From assembly GCA_964520865.1 (NCBI GenBank), contig CAZFOY010000001.1, forward strand, positions 78,011 to 142,010: a stretch of DNA of 64,000 nucleotides. Reading direction: 5' to 3'. Shown here one piece after another: positions 61,108-64,000 of this stretch (the first letter of the stretch is position 1; every line of letters starts with the position of its first letter). Under the pieces are notes generated by a model. The model made no database searches, was not told where the DNA came from, and was given only the letters and a program-made list of their open reading frames with translations. This DNA comes from CAVQCT01 sp964520865 (GTDB lineage: Bacteria; Zixibacteria; MSB-5A5; GN15; FEB-12). The translations under genes were made by a program, and so were the position numbers.

Positions 61108-62387
61108 ACGAAAGCTTCTTTGAGCGTCTCCGCGAGATTGTATTGCCCCACCAACACGTCCTTACCGAGGGCGGTCCGGAATTGATCGAGCGAGAGGTTG
61201 TCCAGAAAGAGATCGTCGTTATTGAGACAATTCGGTGGGAGGACAACTGTGTCGAATTCATCGATCTTGATTCGCGCCTGCCTGAGCAGGTCCTGCCCGG
61301 TCAACAGCCCGGAGACTGTCACCATCTCCCCCCAGAACACATTCTTGACAAGGTGCAGCGAGAGCTTCAGGCCGAGCTGCTCGCGGACGTACGGAAGTAT
61401 CTGTTGCTCGAATATCGGGTAGGCCGAGGCTCCGGTAAGAAAGAGCACGCGCTTTTTCGCGTTCAGGTTCTTAAGATGTCTGCGGCGGTAGTTGAACATC
61501 GCTATGAATTCGCGGGCCATGCCGATTCCGTTCTCGAACTGCGACATCTCTTCATATTCGCTGCGCTTCGGGAACGGGCGCTTGGCTTCGCAGTAAAACT
61601 CATCCGCCGACCAGACAAAGCGAGTTCCGAACGCCTTGAGAAACTCCTTCTGCCGCGTTTCAATATAGTCGATAATCTCAGCCGCTTCTTCCGGACGGTA
61701 CTTCCTCAAGCTGGGCAGATGTTCGCGGTATTTGGTCAGACCGACCGGAACGACCGCGAGTGTCTCGACTCCCGGGTGCAGGTCGACCAACTGATCGATC
61801 GTCTTCTCGAGATAGGGTCCGTCGTTGATGGTCGGACAGAGCACTACCTGCGTATGCACAGATATGCCGTTGTCGGTAAGATACTTGAGACGCGGAATGA
61901 TCGGAGCGAGTTTCTCGTTGCGGAGCATACAGCGGCGAAGTTTGTCATCGGTAGCGTGAACGGAGATATAGAGAGGTGAGAGTCGTTGTTCGATTATCCG
62001 CTCCAGCTCTTCTTCGGTCGTATTCGACAGCGTAATGAAATTGCCGTGGGTGAACGAGAGCCGAAAGTCTTCGTCTTTCAAATAGAGCATCCGTCTCATC
62101 CCCTGCGGCTGCTGGGAGATGAAACAGAAGATACAATCGTTTTTGCAGACACGGATCTTGCGGTCGTCGAACGTCAGCCCGAGATCCCCGGCGTAGAGAT
62201 CGTCGAACTGAAATTCCAGTTCCTTGCCGGCGTCATCGGTAAACTCGATCTTGACATGATCTTCGGTCGTCTTGAACCGAAAATCGATCGAATCCGCCAC
62301 CGGCGCGCCATTGACTGCTTTAACCCGGTAGCCCGGACGGACATAGCCGAACAGCGGGGAATCGGGATCGACTGCGAGAATTCTCAT
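61104..62387 (-). CDS. DUF512 PDZ-radical SAM protein
   Basis: 427 residues from ATG 62387 (MRILAVDPDSPLFGYV). Earlier in-frame starts fall inside tRNA-Gly, so this start is preferred, with TTGGAG just upstream. An N-terminal PDZ-like segment (PLFGYVRPGYRVKAVNGAPV) is followed by the Cys trio of radical-SAM enzymes, Cys81/Cys85/Cys88, in RVCKNDCIFCFISQQPQ. The DUF512 C-terminal part holds SAYPIFEQQILPYVREQL and FDTVVLPPNCLNNDDLFLDN, near the end. The reaction is not established for this family. It is often found next to der, as here. Confidence 0.9.
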   Translation of the reverse strand: MRILAVDPDSPLFGYVRPGYRVKAVNGAPVADSIDFRFKTTEDHVKIEFTDDAGKELEFQFDDLYAGDLGLTFDDRKIRVCKNDCIFCFISQQPQGMRRMLYLKDEDFRLSFTHGNFITLSNTTEEELERIIEQRLSPLYISVHATDDKLRRCMLRNEKLAPIIPRLKYLTDNGISVHTQVVLCPTINDGPYLEKTIDQLVDLHPGVETLAVVPVGLTKYREHLPSLRKYRPEEAAEIIDYIETRQKEFLKAFGTRFVWSADEFYCEAKRPFPKRSEYEEMSQFENGIGMAREFIAMFNYRRRHLKNLNAKKRVLFLTGASAYPIFEQQILPYVREQLGLKLSLHLVKNVFWGEMVTVSGLLTGQDLLRQARIKIDEFDTVVLPPNCLNNDDLFLDNLSLDQFRTALGKDVLVGQYNLAETLKEAFV

Positions 62388-62411
62388 TGCTCCAATCCAG
62401 TAATAAAAATC

Positions 62412-62483
62412 AGCGGGCGATGGGAGTCGAACCCACGACGTCAAGCTTGGGAAGCTTGCATTCTACCGCTGAATTACGCCCGC
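62412..62483 (-). tRNA. tRNA-Gly(CCC)
   Basis: 72 nt including the discriminator. Acceptor GCGGGCG pairs with CGCCCGC. The anticodon arm CAAGC-TTCCCAA-GCTTG gives CCC. The T-arm GTGGGTTCGACTCCCAT is standard. No CCA is encoded after the discriminator T, unlike tRNA-Val in the same window, so CCA must be added enzymatically. Confidence 0.95.
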
Positions 62484-62497
62484 GATAAACCGGGATA

Positions 62498-62526
62498 AAT
62501 GTAGGCTAAGTTGGGCGATTTGTCAA
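62498..62526 (-). promoter_or_regulatory. sigma-70 promoter of tRNA-Gly
   Basis: TTGACA (62526-62521), 17 bp, TACATT (62503-62498) on the minus strand, with a perfect -35. It may also serve the DUF512-der genes by read-through. Confidence 0.8.
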
Positions 62527-62650
62527 CCGGGATCGGCGGGCGGGGGCGTAACGCATTATTGTACCGCAACTTACGTGATTCCCGCAGAAAGAGATTCCTG
62601 ATAATTGGCTAGTACAATCCTGTCACCCGCAGAATGTGATGTAGGTCGGA

Positions 62651-62679
62651 TTGTACTTTGACGTCAAAGCCTGTATGTT
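62651..62679 (+). promoter_or_regulatory. promoter with 14-bp palindromic operator
   Basis: TTGTAC (62651-62656), 17 bp, TATGTT (62674-62679). The perfect palindrome CTTTGACGTCAAAG (62656-62669) occupies the spacer, a usual place for a repressor operator. It lies about 55 bp ahead of the plus-strand gene. Confidence 0.4.
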
Positions 62680-62731
62680 AAATTCGGTTACATGAACTCG
62701 CACTCCGCACAGGGGAAAGGAGAGGTTGATT

Positions 62732-63934
62732 TTGATAATTACAGATATCGATTCTATAACGTTCGAAAGAATTTCTGCTTGGGTAAGAGACAAGGTGCCG
62801 GAAAGTCAGACTCTTGAATACAAGCAGAGGTTTGACACACAGACGGCGGCTAAGGTCATTTCGTCAATGGCAAATACGTACGGGGGTATCATAGTGTACG
62901 GCGTGGTCACGGATAAGGAAACGGGGAGGCCGACAGGAGAATATGCAAACGTAGAGCAAATGAAGCTGGATGACACGATTGATGCGGTCTGTTTCGATCA
63001 CATTACACCGCAAGTGCACGGATGCCGATCAAAGTATGTTGATGATGAAGATTCCGGTACTCGGCTGTTCGTAGTGAGCGTCCCAGAAAGCGATATCACT
63101 CCGCACGCCGTGGACGATGGAACAACCGCTTACATCAGATTTGGCAGCCAGAAGCGGAAGCTGTATCACAAGGCGAAGATTGAAGAGTTAAAGTGGTTGA
63201 TGGATCGGCGTAGGCTCAGCATTGAACTCCGCGAGACTCTTTTGGAGAAGTGCCGAAGAAAGATCAGCTTGCAACCACAGGCAAAGGCAGGTGAAGTTTT
63301 GATGGAGCTTGTTGCTATACCCGTTCACCCGAGACATAACCTGATCAATTACAAATCTCTGTCCGGCCACGTCAGGACAGTTGTTGGGCTTTTGCAGAAG
63401 ACCGTTCCAAACATTAGGTGGGTGCACGCAAATGAGGGAAAAACATTTGGTGACGGCGTAGTTTTCCGCTGTGGAGGCACCATTCGAACTATTGACATGG
63501 CGTTCGAGACGCACGGCTTGCTGTATCTTTCTATTTTGCACAAGGGTGAAAGACCTGATCCTGATCGGCCAGAGAAGATATTCGATCCAAAGTGGATGGC
63601 TCTTTATCTTGCGATAGCTACAAGGATGGCTCAATTGCATTTTTCACAACTGAGATTCTCAGGCTCAACTGCCATAGAGGGGCGAGTGAGCAATATCCTG
63701 AATCTACAGCTCCCTAACGATTTTGACAGAACGATCGGTACGAGATATTGCGCGCTCGAGAACGAAAGCAAGTACAGCGCGGTATTTGATCCGAATGAGG
63801 TCTATTCGCAGGGCAAGCAATTCGCCGTCGAGCTTGCAAATCGGACCCTGTTTCTGTTCGGATACGAGAATGGTACGAACTGGCTGTTGAAAGACGAGTT
63901 CGATTCGTACGAAGTAGACGCTGTCTTGGTCTAG
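62732..63934 (+). CDS. Schlafen AlbA_2-domain protein
   Basis: 400 residues. I chose the TTG at 62732, nine bases after AAAGGAG; a TTG at 62726 is too close to it. The N-terminal third (about 25-150) is an AlbA_2/Schlafen-type domain: QTLEYKQRFDTQTAAKVISS, MANTYGGIIVYGVV (a nucleotide-contacting GGxIxxGV), then VVSVPESDITPHAVDD and TAYIRFGSQKRKL. The rest is of no family I recognise. Codon use is looser than in neighbouring genes, with AGA/AGG Arg common, and the gene stands alone beside a tRNA, which suggests acquisition. AlbA_2 proteins are often regulators or defence components; the role here is unknown. Confidence 0.75.
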   Translation: MIITDIDSITFERISAWVRDKVPESQTLEYKQRFDTQTAAKVISSMANTYGGIIVYGVVTDKETGRPTGEYANVEQMKLDDTIDAVCFDHITPQVHGCRSKYVDDEDSGTRLFVVSVPESDITPHAVDDGTTAYIRFGSQKRKLYHKAKIEELKWLMDRRRLSIELRETLLEKCRRKISLQPQAKAGEVLMELVAIPVHPRHNLINYKSLSGHVRTVVGLLQKTVPNIRWVHANEGKTFGDGVVFRCGGTIRTIDMAFETHGLLYLSILHKGERPDPDRPEKIFDPKWMALYLAIATRMAQLHFSQLRFSGSTAIEGRVSNILNLQLPNDFDRTIGTRYCALENESKYSAVFDPNEVYSQGKQFAVELANRTLFLFGYENGTNWLLKDEFDSYEVDAVLV

Positions 63935-63952
63935 GCGGTCGATCCTCCCCCC

Positions 63953-64000
63953 TTAATCCTTCACACACCGCACCGAGAAGCCACAACGCATTGGCAATTC
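63953..64000 (-). CDS. C-terminal end of a probable Fib_succ_major-type protein
   Basis: Only the last 15 codons and the stop are in the window, ending GFSVRCVKD-stop. That ending is characteristic of the Fib_succ_major paralogous domain in secreted FCB proteins, and differs from the SUMF1/formylglycine-enzyme ending. It converges with the AlbA_2 gene. The call rests on this short tail alone. Confidence 0.45.
   Translation of the reverse strand, partial: ELPMRCGFSVRCVKD

Noticed and set aside
63714..63986. 90-codon minus-strand frame over the end of the AlbA_2 gene
   Set aside because: It is antisense shadow; a different frame at 63953-64000 carries the recognisable GFSVRCVKD ending.

Overview
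The window is a roughly 55% GC bacterial chromosome segment. Almost every gene is on the minus strand; only two intact protein genes (37113-37880 and 62732-63934) are on the plus strand. The organism is a motile, Gram-negative-type bacterium, since P-ring and L-ring flagellar genes are present. The secreted protein at 37113 ends in a paired dockerin-like tail, and a PorV-type outer-membrane protein sits beside a giant secreted protein with a FlgD-like C-terminal domain. Together these point to the FCB superphylum, most likely Candidatus Zixibacteria or a close relative. That placement is inference from protein style, not a database result.

Layout, left to right: (1) 1-3811, surface proteins: the start of a PorV/UPF0164-like gene, translationally coupled to a 1,224-residue secreted protein. 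(2) 4105-15005, a conserved housekeeping block read right to left: tRNA-Val, thrS, infC, rpmI, rplT, pheS, pheT, a zapB-like gene, zapA, rny, ymdB, folD. (3) 15181-22007, the late flagellar operon fliC, fliD, fliS, a FlgN/FliT-type chaperone, a FlgM-like gene and an HDOD gene. (4) 22303-36416, flgF, flgG, flgA, flgH, flgI, flgJ, flgN, flgK, csrA, flgL, fliW and two TPR-glycosyltransferases. (5) 36600-37880, a small Cys-rich protein and a dockerin-type secreted protein that interrupt the flagellar cluster. (6) 37905-46339, flgB, flgC, an unknown gene, fliE, fliF, fliG, fliH, fliI, fliJ and the stator genes motA and motB. (7) 46533-59680, a sigma-54 two-component pair, cheB, cheA, cheZ, cheY, cheR, three further receiver proteins, a HEAT-repeat protein and an RsbU/RsbW/RsbV-like partner-switching module. 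(8) 59800-62483, der, a DUF512 radical-SAM gene and tRNA-Gly(CCC). (9) 62732-64000, a Schlafen AlbA_2-type gene and the tail of a probable Fib_succ_major protein.

The flagellar genes form a readable regulatory hierarchy. The flgB and flgF operons have near-identical sigma-54 promoters, which fit the sigma-54 activator encoded at 46533. The fliC and motA upstream regions carry weaker sigma-28-like sites, and a FlgM-like protein is encoded in the fliC operon. The fliC leader has a hairpin with GGA in its loop about 20 nt upstream of a GGA-rich ribosome binding site. With csrA and fliW in the same cluster, this suggests FliW-CsrA control of flagellin synthesis. Hook genes flgD and flgE, fliK, the export gate, switch genes fliM and fliN, fliA, cheW and chemoreceptors are not in the window and must lie elsewhere.
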